Assembly (NCBI GenBank): GCA_002397315.1
Contig: DHAE01000007.1
Span: 148,875 to 212,874, forward strand
Source of the DNA: Comamonadaceae bacterium UBA4962
GTDB lineage: Bacteria; Pseudomonadota; Gammaproteobacteria; Burkholderiales; Burkholderiaceae_C
Direction: 5' to 3'
DNA: 64,000 nt
The notes below the pieces were generated by a model. That model saw only the letters and a list, made by a program, of their open reading frames with translations, had not been told where the DNA came from and ran no database searches. The position numbers and the translations under genes are program-made. The number at the start of each line of letters is the position of its first letter. The stretch's first letter is position 1. Of this stretch, positions 1 through 7,562 are shown piece by piece.

Positions 1-1512
1 GGCCGCGACATCCTGCGCTTCGACCTGGCCGAAGGCGAGTACGTGCCCGGCGGCCAGAAGGCCGACGAGGTGTACGGCCGCATGCTCAAGAAGCCGGCCG
101 CCGAGCGCCTCAAGCTGCTGCGCAATGCCGAGGGCGCGCAGGGCCGCTTCCTGTGGGCGATTCTGCGCAACAGCTTCCACTATGCCGCCGTGCATCTTGC
201 CACCATCGCGGACAACGCCCGCGACGTGGACCAGGCCATGCGCTGGGGCTTCGGCATGAAGCAGGGCCCGTTCGAGCTGTGGCAGGAAGCCGGCTGGCTC
301 GAGGTGGCGAAGATGATCCAGGAGGACATCGACGCGGGCAAGGCGCTCAGCCGAGCACCGCTGCCCGAGTGGGTGTTCAAGGGCCCGGTGGCCGAGGCCG
401 GCGGCGTGCACACCGCCGAAGGCTCCTGGAGCGCCTCGAAGCAGAAGTTCGTGCCGCGCCGCCAGCTGCCGGTCTACGAGCGCCAGCACTTCCCTGAGAA
501 ACTGCTGGGCGAAAGCAACCTGCCCGACTGGCGCACGGCCGGCACCACGGTGGCTGAATCCGACGCGCTGCGCACCTGGACGCTGGATGGCAAGGTGCTC
601 ATCGCCAGCATCCGGAGCAAGATGCACGCGATCAGCCCCGACGTGATGGAAGGGCTGATGGAGGCCATCGACACCGCCGAGCGCGACTACGACGGCCTGG
701 TGATCTGGTCCGGCGACGCCCCCTTCAGCGTGGGCGCCGACCTGCAGGCCACCATGCCGGCCTTCGTCGTGGCCGGCATCTCGGCGATCGAAGGCGTGGA
801 GCAGGAGCTGCAGAACCTGATGCTGCGCCTGCGCTACGCCCAGGTGCCGGTGGTGTCCGCCATCCACGGCATGGCGCTGGGCGGCGGCTGCGAGCTGGCC
901 GTCTATTCGTCGCGCCGCGTGGCCCATATGGAAAGCTACATCGGCCTCGTCGAAGTCGGCGTGGGCCTGGTGCCCGGCGCGGGCGGCCTGACCTACATCG
1001 CGCGCCGCGCGGCCGAGAACGCCGCCGCGTCCACGGGCAAGGACCTGCTGCCCTTCCTCACGGAAGGCTTCACCGCCGCTGCCATGGCCAAGGTGGGCAC
1101 CAGCGCGCTCGAATCGAGGAAGCTCGGCTACCTGCTGGAGAGCGACATCGTCGTGCCGCACAAGGACGAGGTGCTGTTCGTCGCACTGAACGAGGCGAAG
1201 GCCATGGCCGCCAGCGGCTGGCGCGCACCCAACAAGCGGCTGTTCCCGGTCGCCGGGCGCAGCGGCATCGCCACGATCCGCGGTTCGCTGGTCAACATGC
1301 GCGATGGTGGCTTCATCAGCGACCACGACCAGCACATCGCCACGCTGATCGCCGAGATCGTCTGCGGCGGCGACGTGGATGCCGGCACGCTGGTGAGCGA
1401 GGAATACCTGATGGCGCTCGAGCGCAAGGCGTTCTGCGCGCTCATCCAGCATCCGAAGACGCAGGAGCGCATCCTGGGCATGCTGAGCACCGGCAAGCCG
1501 GTGCGCAATTGA
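1..1512 (+). CDS. 3-hydroxyacyl-CoA dehydrogenase / enoyl-CoA hydratase, 5'-truncated
   Basis: The gene enters from the left edge in frame 1, so the last 503 residues are visible. The first ~150 residues are the tail of the 3-hydroxyacyl-CoA dehydrogenase helical C-terminal domains. From about residue 190 a crotonase fold follows, with the oxyanion-hole segments WSGDAPFSVGADL and HGMALGGGCELA and then VGLVPGAGG. This dehydrogenase-then-hydratase order matches the FadN-like class (about 800 aa) rather than E. coli FadB. It should carry out the hydration and NAD-dependent oxidation steps of beta-oxidation. The stop overlaps a possible TTG start of the next gene, and a thiolase follows, so this is a beta-oxidation operon. 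The NAD-binding Rossmann domain lies outside the window. Confidence 0.9.
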   Translation, partial: GRDILRFDLAEGEYVPGGQKADEVYGRMLKKPAAERLKLLRNAEGAQGRFLWAILRNSFHYAAVHLATIADNARDVDQAMRWGFGMKQGPFELWQEAGWLEVAKMIQEDIDAGKALSRAPLPEWVFKGPVAEAGGVHTAEGSWSASKQKFVPRRQLPVYERQHFPEKLLGESNLPDWRTAGTTVAESDALRTWTLDGKVLIASIRSKMHAISPDVMEGLMEAIDTAERDYDGLVIWSGDAPFSVGADLQATMPAFVVAGISAIEGVEQELQNLMLRLRYAQVPVVSAIHGMALGGGCELAVYSSRRVAHMESYIGLVEVGVGLVPGAGGLTYIARRAAENAAASTGKDLLPFLTEGFTAAAMAKVGTSALESRKLGYLLESDIVVPHKDEVLFVALNEAKAMAASGWRAPNKRLFPVAGRSGIATIRGSLVNMRDGGFISDHDQHIATLIAEIVCGGDVDAGTLVSEEYLMALERKAFCALIQHPKTQERILGMLSTGKPVRN

Positions 1513-1520
1513 CCGCCCGC

Positions 1521-2051
1521 ATGGCCACCGCCCCTGCCGCTCCCGCGGGCCCGTTCGCGCCCAACCGCCTGCAGTTGCAGTTGGAACAGGTGGACGAGTT
1601 CCCTGCATTCCTGCGCCCGTGGGTGCGCAACCTGGTGCTGCGCCGCGCCGTGCCGTTCACGAAGACGGCACGCGTGGAGTTCATCGAGATGTCGCCCCAC
1701 CGGGTGGAAGTGCGTCTGCGCAACGAACCCCGCGTGCGCAACCACATCGGCGGCATCCACGCCTCGGCGATGAACCTGCTGGCCGAAACGGCCACCGGCA
1801 TGGCCGTGGGGCTGAACGTGCGCGACGACTGCATTCCGCTCGCCAAGGACATGAAGATGGCCTTCCGCCAGCGCGCCAACGGCGCGCTGCGCGCGGTGGC
1901 GGTGCTCACCGACGCGCAGCGCCAGGCGATGCAGGACAACGACAAGGGCGAGCTGCAGGTGCCCGTCACGGTGACGGACGAATCCGGCGCCGAGCCGGTG
2001 CAATGCGAATTCACGTGGGCCTGGATTCCGTCCAGCCGCCCCGCCAGGTAA
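1521..2051 (+). CDS. DUF4442 / PaaI-like hotdog-fold protein, putative thioesterase
   Basis: This 176-residue protein fits the hotdog-fold DUF4442 group. A helix-rich N-terminus is followed by a VRNHIGGIHASAMNLLAETATG segment around the hotdog helix, with short basic strands on either side. Such proteins are presumed acyl-CoA thioesterases, but their substrates are mostly unknown. I chose the ATG at 1521. A TTG at 1509 would overlap the upstream stop by 3 bases and give translational coupling; neither start has a clear Shine-Dalgarno. It sits between the bifunctional beta-oxidation gene and the thiolase, so it probably acts on CoA esters of the same pathway. Confidence 0.75.
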   Translation: MATAPAAPAGPFAPNRLQLQLEQVDEFPAFLRPWVRNLVLRRAVPFTKTARVEFIEMSPHRVEVRLRNEPRVRNHIGGIHASAMNLLAETATGMAVGLNVRDDCIPLAKDMKMAFRQRANGALRAVAVLTDAQRQAMQDNDKGELQVPVTVTDESGAEPVQCEFTWAWIPSSRPAR

Positions 2052-2096
2052 ACGATTGACTGACCCATTGACGGATCGATTGAAGGAGCCTTCTCC

Positions 2097-3296
2097 ATGG
2101 CAAAACAAATGCAGGACGCCTACATCGTCGCCGCCACGCGCACGCCCATCGGCAAGTCGCACCGCGGCTACTTCCGCAACACCCGCCCCGACGACCTGCT
2201 GGCCACGACGCTGAAGGCCGCGCTGGCCCAGGCGCCGGGGCTGGACCCGGCCGCCATCGAGGACATCATCTGCGGCTGCGCGATTCCCGAAGGCGCGCAG
2301 GGCCTGAACGTGGCGCGCATCGGCGCGGTGCTCGCGGGCCTGCCCACCAGCGTGGGCGGCATCACCGTCAACCGCTTCTGCGCCTCGGGCCTCTCGGCCG
2401 TGCAGATGGCGGCCGACCGCATCCGCGTGGGCGAGGCCGAGGTGATGATCGCCGCCGGTGTCGAGAGCATGAGCATGGTGCCGATGATGGGCAACACGCC
2501 CTCGCTCTCGCCCAGCATCTTCGCCAAGGACGGCGACGTGGGCATCGCCTACGGCATGGGCCTGACGGCCGAGAAGGTCGCCCAGCAGTGGAAGGTGTCG
2601 CGCGAGGACCAGGATGCCTTCGCGCTGCAGTCGCACCAGCGCGCGCTGGCCGCGCAGCAGGCGGGTGAGTTCACCGACGAGATCACGCCGGTCGAGGTGA
2701 CGGACCGCACCGCGGACCTGGAATCGGGCGAGAGCATCGCGAAGAGCCGCACGGTGGCGCTGGACGAGGGCGCCCGGCCCGACACCAGCCTGGAGGGCCT
2801 GGCCAAGCTCAAGACGGTGTTCGCCGCGCGCGGCTCGGTCACGGCCGGCAACAGCTCGCAGACCAGCGACGGCGCGGGCGCACTGATTCTCGCGAGCGAA
2901 TCTGCCGTGAAGCGCTTCGGCCTCACTCCCCTGGCGCGCTTCGTCAGCTTCGCCAGCAAGGGCGTGCCGCCGAGCATCATGGGCATCGGCCCGATCGAGG
3001 CGATTCCCGCCGCGCTGCGCTACGCCGGCCTGCAGCAGCAGGACATCGACTGGTTCGAGCTGAACGAGGCCTTCGCCGCGCAGTCGCTCGCCGTGCTGCG
3101 CCAGCTCGGGCTGGACCCGGCCAAGGTGAACCCGATGGGCGGCGCCATCGCGCTGGGCCATCCGTTGGGCGCCACGGGCGCCATCCGCTCGGCCACGGTC
3201 GTGCATGCGCTGCGCCGCAAGAACCTGAAGTACGGCATGGTCACGATGTGCGTGGGCATGGGGCAGGGCGCCGCCGGCATCTTCGAAAGGGTCTAG
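2097..3296 (+). CDS. Acetyl-CoA C-acyltransferase (thiolase)
   Basis: This is a full-length 399-residue thiolase. The acyl-accepting cysteine is C95 in NRFCASGL, the catalytic histidine is H355 in GHPLGATGA, and the second cysteine is C385 in CVGMGQGA. It cleaves 3-ketoacyl-CoA to acetyl-CoA and a shortened acyl-CoA, the last step of beta-oxidation. The ATG at 2097 has a good AAGGAG upstream. The preceding dehydrogenase/hydratase gene supports a degradative role like that of FadA. Sequence alone does not fully exclude a biosynthetic acetoacetyl-CoA thiolase. Confidence 0.93.
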   Translation: MAKQMQDAYIVAATRTPIGKSHRGYFRNTRPDDLLATTLKAALAQAPGLDPAAIEDIICGCAIPEGAQGLNVARIGAVLAGLPTSVGGITVNRFCASGLSAVQMAADRIRVGEAEVMIAAGVESMSMVPMMGNTPSLSPSIFAKDGDVGIAYGMGLTAEKVAQQWKVSREDQDAFALQSHQRALAAQQAGEFTDEITPVEVTDRTADLESGESIAKSRTVALDEGARPDTSLEGLAKLKTVFAARGSVTAGNSSQTSDGAGALILASESAVKRFGLTPLARFVSFASKGVPPSIMGIGPIEAIPAALRYAGLQQQDIDWFELNEAFAAQSLAVLRQLGLDPAKVNPMGGAIALGHPLGATGAIRSATVVHALRRKNLKYGMVTMCVGMGQGAAGIFERV

Positions 3297-3301
3297 GCAC
3301 A

Positions 3302-3412
3302 ACCCCCTGAGCCGCTATCGCGGCCTCCCCCTTCTCTCGGCTGCGCCGGGAAGGGGGACGACGCCGGTGGCCGGGCGAAGCCCGTTCCACGGCGTCTGCT
3401 GGCGAACACCGT
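3302..3412 (+). repeat. Candidate intergenic repeat element with hairpins
   Basis: After the thiolase stop, arms CCCCCTT (3327-3333) and AAGGGGG (3351-3357) form a stem. They are followed by GACGACGCC and a second G/C-rich module ending in GGCGTCTGCTGG. The layout resembles an intergenic repeat I associate with Comamonadaceae genomes, but no second copy was seen in this window. It could also act as a terminator, although there is no T-run. The rest of the 3297-3483 gap shows nothing. Confidence 0.35.
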
Positions 3413-3483
3413 GGGCGCTCTGCCTTTCTTTCAGTCACCGGTATGACGCCTATCCGATTGCAACCACGGCACACTCACTTCCC

Positions 3484-4311
3484 ATGAACCCTGCACTCCA
3501 TCCCCTGGACGACGCGCTGGTGCTTACGGAGGCCGGTGCCGGCCGCTACACGGCGCGCACGTCGCCTGCCTACTGGAACATGGTCGGGCCGTTCGGCGGC
3601 ATCACGGCGGCGGTGCTGCTGCAGGCCGTGATGCGGCATCCGGAGCGCCTGGGCGATCCGCTGTCGCTCACGGTGAACTATGCCGGCGCCATCGCCGAGG
3701 GCGAGTTCACGGTGCAGGCCGTGCCCGTGCGCACCAACCGTTCCACGCAGCACTGGACGCTGTCGGTGCTGCAGGCCGGGGCCGACGGCGAGCCGGTGGT
3801 GACCACCACGGCCACGGCCGTCACCGCGGTGCGGCGCGAGACCTGGAGCCTGCCCGACACCCCGATGCCCGAGGTGGCGGGCCCCGAAGGCCTGGAGCGC
3901 GTGCTGCGCGGCATGCCCGTGAAGTGGCTCGACCGCTACGACCTGCGGCCGGTGGCCGGCGCGCTGCCCTCGCGCTGGGACGGCGGCGGCGACAGCAGCC
4001 TGAGCCAGCTGTGGATGCGCGACGAGCCCGCGCGGCCGCTCGACTTCTGCGCGCTCGCCGCGCTGGCCGATGTATTCTTTCCCCGCGTGTGGCTGCGCCG
4101 CGCGCGCCAGGTGCCGGCCGGCACGGTGTCGCTCACCGTGTACTTCCACGCCAGCCGCGAACAGCTCGCGGACACGGGCACCGGCTACCTGCTGGGCCAG
4201 GCCCGCGCGCAGGAGTTCCGCAACGGGTTCTTCGACCAGACGGTGCAGCTCTGGAACCAGGGCGGCACCATGCTCGCGAGCAGCCACCAGATCGTCTACT
4301 ACAAAGAATGA
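3484..4311 (+). CDS. TesB-like acyl-CoA thioesterase family protein
   Basis: This 275-residue protein has the double-hotdog layout of the TesB/4HBT-like family. The N-terminal hotdog includes NMVGPFGGITAAVLLQAV, and the C-terminal half includes DFCALAALADVFFPRVW, where the family usually carries its active-site aspartate. It probably hydrolyses acyl-CoA to the free acid plus CoA. The ATG at 3484 matches the usual N-terminus (MNPALHPLDDAL); the frame is open further upstream but that part looks like non-coding repeat. The next enoyl-CoA hydratase gene starts about 30 bases downstream. Confidence 0.8.
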   Translation: MNPALHPLDDALVLTEAGAGRYTARTSPAYWNMVGPFGGITAAVLLQAVMRHPERLGDPLSLTVNYAGAIAEGEFTVQAVPVRTNRSTQHWTLSVLQAGADGEPVVTTTATAVTAVRRETWSLPDTPMPEVAGPEGLERVLRGMPVKWLDRYDLRPVAGALPSRWDGGGDSSLSQLWMRDEPARPLDFCALAALADVFFPRVWLRRARQVPAGTVSLTVYFHASREQLADTGTGYLLGQARAQEFRNGFFDQTVQLWNQGGTMLASSHQIVYYKE

Positions 4312-4341
4312 ATGCATAAAGAAAGCGCAGGAGCACCGCCC

Positions 4342-5115
4342 ATGACCGCATCCCAGGACATCCTCACCCACGTCGAATCCGGCGTGACCACGATCACGTT
4401 CAACCGCGTGGACAAGAAGAATTCCATCACGCGCGCCATGTACGCCGCGCTGGCGGACGCCTTCGAGGCGGCGGCGCAGGACCCGGCCGTGCGCGTGATC
4501 GTGCTGCAGGGCGACGTCGCGATCTTCAGCGCCGGCAACGACATCGGGGATTTCCTGAACAACCCGCCCTCCACGCAGGAATCGCCGGTGTTCCGGTTCC
4601 TGCGCGCGATCGCCACGTTTCCCAAGCCCGTCGTCGCGGCCGTCTGCGGCCCGGCCGTGGGCATCGGCACGACGATGCTGATGCATTGCGACCTCGTCTA
4701 TGCGGGCGACAACGCTGCGTTCTCCATGCCCTTCGTCAACCTGGGGCTCTGCCCCGAGGCCGCATCCAGCCTGCTGGTGCCGCGCATGATGGGCTACCAC
4801 CGCGCCGCCGAGGCCCTGCTGCTGGGCGAGCCGTTCATGGCGGAAGCCGCGCTGGAAGTCGGCCTCGTCAACCGCGTCGTGCCGCCCACGGAATGCAACA
4901 TGGTGGCGCAGACCCAGGCCCGCAAGCTGGCCTCCAAGCCGCTGTCGTCCCTGATCGAAACCAAGCGCCTGATGAAGAAGGACCAGACCGCCGCCGTGCT
5001 CGACCGCATGGCGGAAGAGGGCGCCTCCTTCGGCCGCATGCTCCAGGAACCCGCCGCCCGCGAAGCCTTCACGGCGTTCATGGAAAAAAGGCGGCCGGAT
5101 TTCAGCGCCAGCTGA
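4342..5115 (+). CDS. Enoyl-CoA hydratase/isomerase family protein
   Basis: This is a single-domain crotonase of 257 residues. The first oxyanion-hole segment is FSAGNDIGDFL and the second is CGPAVGIGTTMLMHCDLVYA. PFVNLGLCPEAASS carries the glutamate that acts in the hydratase/isomerase reaction. It should hydrate or isomerise trans-enoyl-CoA. I chose the ATG at 4342 because GCAGGAGC lies 7-13 bases upstream; an in-frame ATG at 4312 abuts the previous stop but has no such site. The exact substrate cannot be read from sequence. Confidence 0.88.
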   Translation: MTASQDILTHVESGVTTITFNRVDKKNSITRAMYAALADAFEAAAQDPAVRVIVLQGDVAIFSAGNDIGDFLNNPPSTQESPVFRFLRAIATFPKPVVAAVCGPAVGIGTTMLMHCDLVYAGDNAAFSMPFVNLGLCPEAASSLLVPRMMGYHRAAEALLLGEPFMAEAALEVGLVNRVVPPTECNMVAQTQARKLASKPLSSLIETKRLMKKDQTAAVLDRMAEEGASFGRMLQEPAAREAFTAFMEKRRPDFSAS

Positions 5116-5224
5116 AGTTCCTTGCCCGCCAGGGCATGCACCGCGCACCGACTCCGTAGTAACGCTATCTGCGGAACATTTTTTCCGGCTACATTCGGCA
5201 ACATCCGCCTCTGGTGCTGCCGGC

Positions 5225-6235
5225 ATGAACCGCCCTTCCGCCCCCCCACCGTTTCTCCGCCGCCGGGACTGGCTCCGGTGGTCCGTGGCCGGCGCTGCGG
5301 CGGCCACCGCCTGGCCTGCGGCTTGGTCGCAGGGCCGTGGAGCGCTGGAAGGCGGCGCGCTGCGGATCGTGGTGCCGTATCCGGCGGGGGGCTCCTCCGA
5401 TGCGGCCGCCCGCCTGCTCGCCGAGGCGCTGGGGCCGCGGCTCGGGGTGCCGGTGGGTGTCGACAACCGCCCGGGCGCGGGAGGCCGGCTGGCGGCGCAA
5501 CAGGTGCACCGTGACAACTCCGGCCAGAACGTGGTGCTGCTGGGCAACCCGGCCGTCATGCTGGTCGCGCCGCTGGTGTTCAAGGACAACGGCTACGACA
5601 CCGACCGGGACTACGCGGCCCTCTCGCAGATCACGCGCTATGCCTTCGGCGTCGCCGTGGGCACGGGTGTGCCGGTGCGGGGGTTTCCACAGCTGCATGC
5701 CTGGATGGTCGCGCACCGCGACCGGCTCTCGGCCGGCGTGCCGGCCACGGGCAGCCTGCCCCATTTCTTCGCATTGATGCTGGCCGAGCAGCTCGGCCTG
5801 ACGTTGCCGGTGGTGGGCTACCGGGGCTCGGCCCCGCTGCTCGACGACCTCATGGGCGGCCACATTCCGCTGGCCATCGACGCCCTGGACGCGCTCGAAC
5901 CCCTGCACAAGGAGGGAAAGCTGCGCATCCTCGCGATCTCGGACGACCAGCGGTCGCCGGAACTGCCCACCGTGCCGACGTTCAAGGAGACCGGGCTGCC
6001 CCTGTCCGCGCACGGCTGGAACGCGCTCTATGCGCCCGCCTGGCTGCCGGCGCCGCGCGCGCGGCGCATCGCCGAGGCGACCGCCCAGGCCATGGCGGAC
6101 AAGTCAGTGCAGGCCCAGTTCACCGCGGCGCACATGGTCCCGGTCGCAAGTTCACGCGAGCAGACCCTCCAGATGCTGGCCACCTACAAGGCGCAGTGGA
6201 CACCGGTCGTGCGCCGGTCGGGTTTCCAGCCCTGA
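5225..6235 (+). CDS. Bug family (TctC-like) periplasmic solute-binding protein
   Basis: This 336-residue protein is a Bug receptor. Its N-terminus carries RRRDWLRW followed by a hydrophobic alanine-rich stretch ending AWS, which looks like a twin-arginine or Sec signal peptide. The mature protein opens with the family signature IVVPYPAGGSSD and has the PGAGG turn near residue 88. Bug proteins bind carboxylated ligands in the periplasm. No tctA/tctB membrane genes are adjacent, as is common for the greatly expanded Bug families of Burkholderiales, so the ligand is unknown. It stands alone between an enoyl-CoA hydratase and a bactofilin gene. Confidence 0.88.
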   Translation: MNRPSAPPPFLRRRDWLRWSVAGAAAATAWPAAWSQGRGALEGGALRIVVPYPAGGSSDAAARLLAEALGPRLGVPVGVDNRPGAGGRLAAQQVHRDNSGQNVVLLGNPAVMLVAPLVFKDNGYDTDRDYAALSQITRYAFGVAVGTGVPVRGFPQLHAWMVAHRDRLSAGVPATGSLPHFFALMLAEQLGLTLPVVGYRGSAPLLDDLMGGHIPLAIDALDALEPLHKEGKLRILAISDDQRSPELPTVPTFKETGLPLSAHGWNALYAPAWLPAPRARRIAEATAQAMADKSVQAQFTAAHMVPVASSREQTLQMLATYKAQWTPVVRRSGFQP

Positions 6236-6419
6236 GGCGAGCGTTCTCTCACGCATCGGTACCGTTTCCGCCTACATAAGGCTACGGTGCTGTATGACAC
6301 TGCAATCCCTGCAAGTGCATGCAACGGTCGAAGGGTTTGGTTACCGTTCTTGCGTAACGCGTGGATTTTCCGGGAAGGGGGGCTTCTAGCATCGGACGAA
6401 CTTTTTCCAAGGAGATCTG

Positions 6420-6983
6420 ATGGCCGTGCAAAACCCCTTTTTCGGCAAACGTGAGCCCGAGTCGTTCCAGCCCCGCCAGCCGGGATCGGTGCTGGGCGGG
6501 TCCGGCAGCACCGTGAACCCATCGCCCGTCACCACGGCCACGACGGCACCCACCGCGACCACCCAGCCCAGCGCTGGAACCGCCGCCTCGGGCGAGGGGG
6601 CCGGCAGCAAGCTCACCGTGGGCCCGAACATCAAGCTCAAGGGCGTGGAGATCACCGATTGCGACACGCTCGTGGTGGAGGGCACGGTGGAGGCCACGAT
6701 GGATTCGCGCGTCATCCAGATCGCCGAGCAGGGCGCATTCCGGGGCTCGGCCGAGATCGACATCGCGGAGATCCACGGCGAATTCAACGGCACGCTGACC
6801 GTGCGCCAGAAGCTCGTCATCTACAGCACCGGCAAGGTGAACGGGAAGATCCGCTACGGCAAGGTGGTGATCGAGGAAGGCGGCCAGCTGGCCGGCGAGA
6901 TCGAGGCGGGCATGTCGGGTGCGTCCCGCCCGCACAGCGCAGCGAACGTCTCGCGTACCGAGGCGCAGGCCCTCGCGGCCTGA
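6420..6983 (+). CDS. Bactofilin (polymer-forming cytoskeletal protein)
   Basis: The 187-residue protein has a disordered Pro/Thr/Ser-rich N-terminus of about 60 residues, then a bactofilin core from about residue 63 to 165. The core shows short beta-helix-like repeats: LTVGPNIKLKGVEI, DTLVVEGTVEA, FRGSAEIDIAEIHGEFNG and KVNGKIRYGKV. Bactofilins self-assemble without nucleotide into filaments that act in cell shape, stalk or polar scaffolding. The start has a strong AAGGAG at 6410-6415. Unlike many bactofilin loci there is no M23 peptidase beside it. The 184-base upstream region holds an inverted GTTAC/GTAAC pair around 6340-6358 of unknown meaning. Confidence 0.88.
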   Translation: MAVQNPFFGKREPESFQPRQPGSVLGGSGSTVNPSPVTTATTAPTATTQPSAGTAASGEGAGSKLTVGPNIKLKGVEITDCDTLVVEGTVEATMDSRVIQIAEQGAFRGSAEIDIAEIHGEFNGTLTVRQKLVIYSTGKVNGKIRYGKVVIEEGGQLAGEIEAGMSGASRPHSAANVSRTEAQALAA

Positions 6984-6998
6984 CGCGGGTTCGGCCCG

Positions 6999-7042
6999 CC
7001 GCCGGCACGTCCCATTCCCCGAAGGATGCCGGCGGGCGTTTT
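6999..7042 (+). terminator. Probable intrinsic terminator of the bactofilin gene
   Basis: A 9-bp G/C-rich stem (6999-7007 with 7027-7035) encloses a 19-base loop and is followed after three bases by four Ts. It lies 15 bases after the bactofilin stop. Confidence 0.5.
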
Positions 7043-7044
7043 GG

Positions 7045-7070
7045 CGGACCGTGCCTTCCCGCACGGTCCG
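7045..7070. repeat. 10-bp perfect inverted repeat between convergent genes
   Basis: Arms CGGACCGTGC and GCACGGTCCG are separated by 6 bases. The hairpin sits 8 bases before the 3' end of the convergent thioesterase gene. There is no T-run on either strand, so it may only stabilise transcript ends. Confidence 0.5.
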
Positions 7071-7077
7071 TCCGCAT

Positions 7078-7521
7078 TCAGGCGATGCCTTCTGCGGGCG
7101 GGGCCGTCTCTTCCGGGGGGCGGGGCACCGCACGCGGCCGGCCGGAGGCATCGATCGCCACGTAGGTGAGGCGCGCTTCCGTCACCTTCACGTAGCGGCC
7201 CTGGGCCGCGAAACGCTCGGCATACACCTCCACTTCCACGGTCACCGACGTGCGGCCGACGCGTGTGATGGTGGAGAAGAACGAGAGGATGTCCCCGACG
7301 CGCACGGGCTGCTTGAAGACGAACTCGTTCACGGCCACCGTGGCCATGCGGCCCTGGACGTGGCGCGCCGGCAGCACCGAGCCCGCGAGGTCCACCTGCG
7401 CCATCACCCAGCCCCCGAAAATGTCGCCGTTGGCGTTGCAGTCCGCGGGCATCGGGATCACTTTGAGCACCAGCTCCTTGTCGACGGGCAAGGCACTCTG
7501 GGTGGGGGGCGAAGAGGTCAT
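7078..7521 (-). CDS. Acyl-CoA thioesterase, YciA-like hotdog protein
   Basis: The 147-residue protein matches the YciA/BFIT-type single hotdog. The motif NANGDIFGGWVMAQVDLAGS contains the conserved GG and active-site aspartate, followed by FKQPVRVGDILSF and a C-terminal strand. It should hydrolyse acyl-CoA esters of broad chain length in the cytoplasm. The ATG at 7519-7521 gives the expected start (MTSSPPTQS); upstream in-frame codons overlap the divergent ABC exporter gene, whose start lies only 41 bases away. The two genes therefore share a very short divergent promoter region. Confidence 0.85.
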   Translation of the reverse strand: MTSSPPTQSALPVDKELVLKVIPMPADCNANGDIFGGWVMAQVDLAGSVLPARHVQGRMATVAVNEFVFKQPVRVGDILSFFSTITRVGRTSVTVEVEVYAERFAAQGRYVKVTEARLTYVAIDASGRPRAVPRPPEETAPPAEGIA

Positions 7522-7562
7522 GGGCACAATCTCGGTAACAACAACGACCCAGATTGTCCCCC

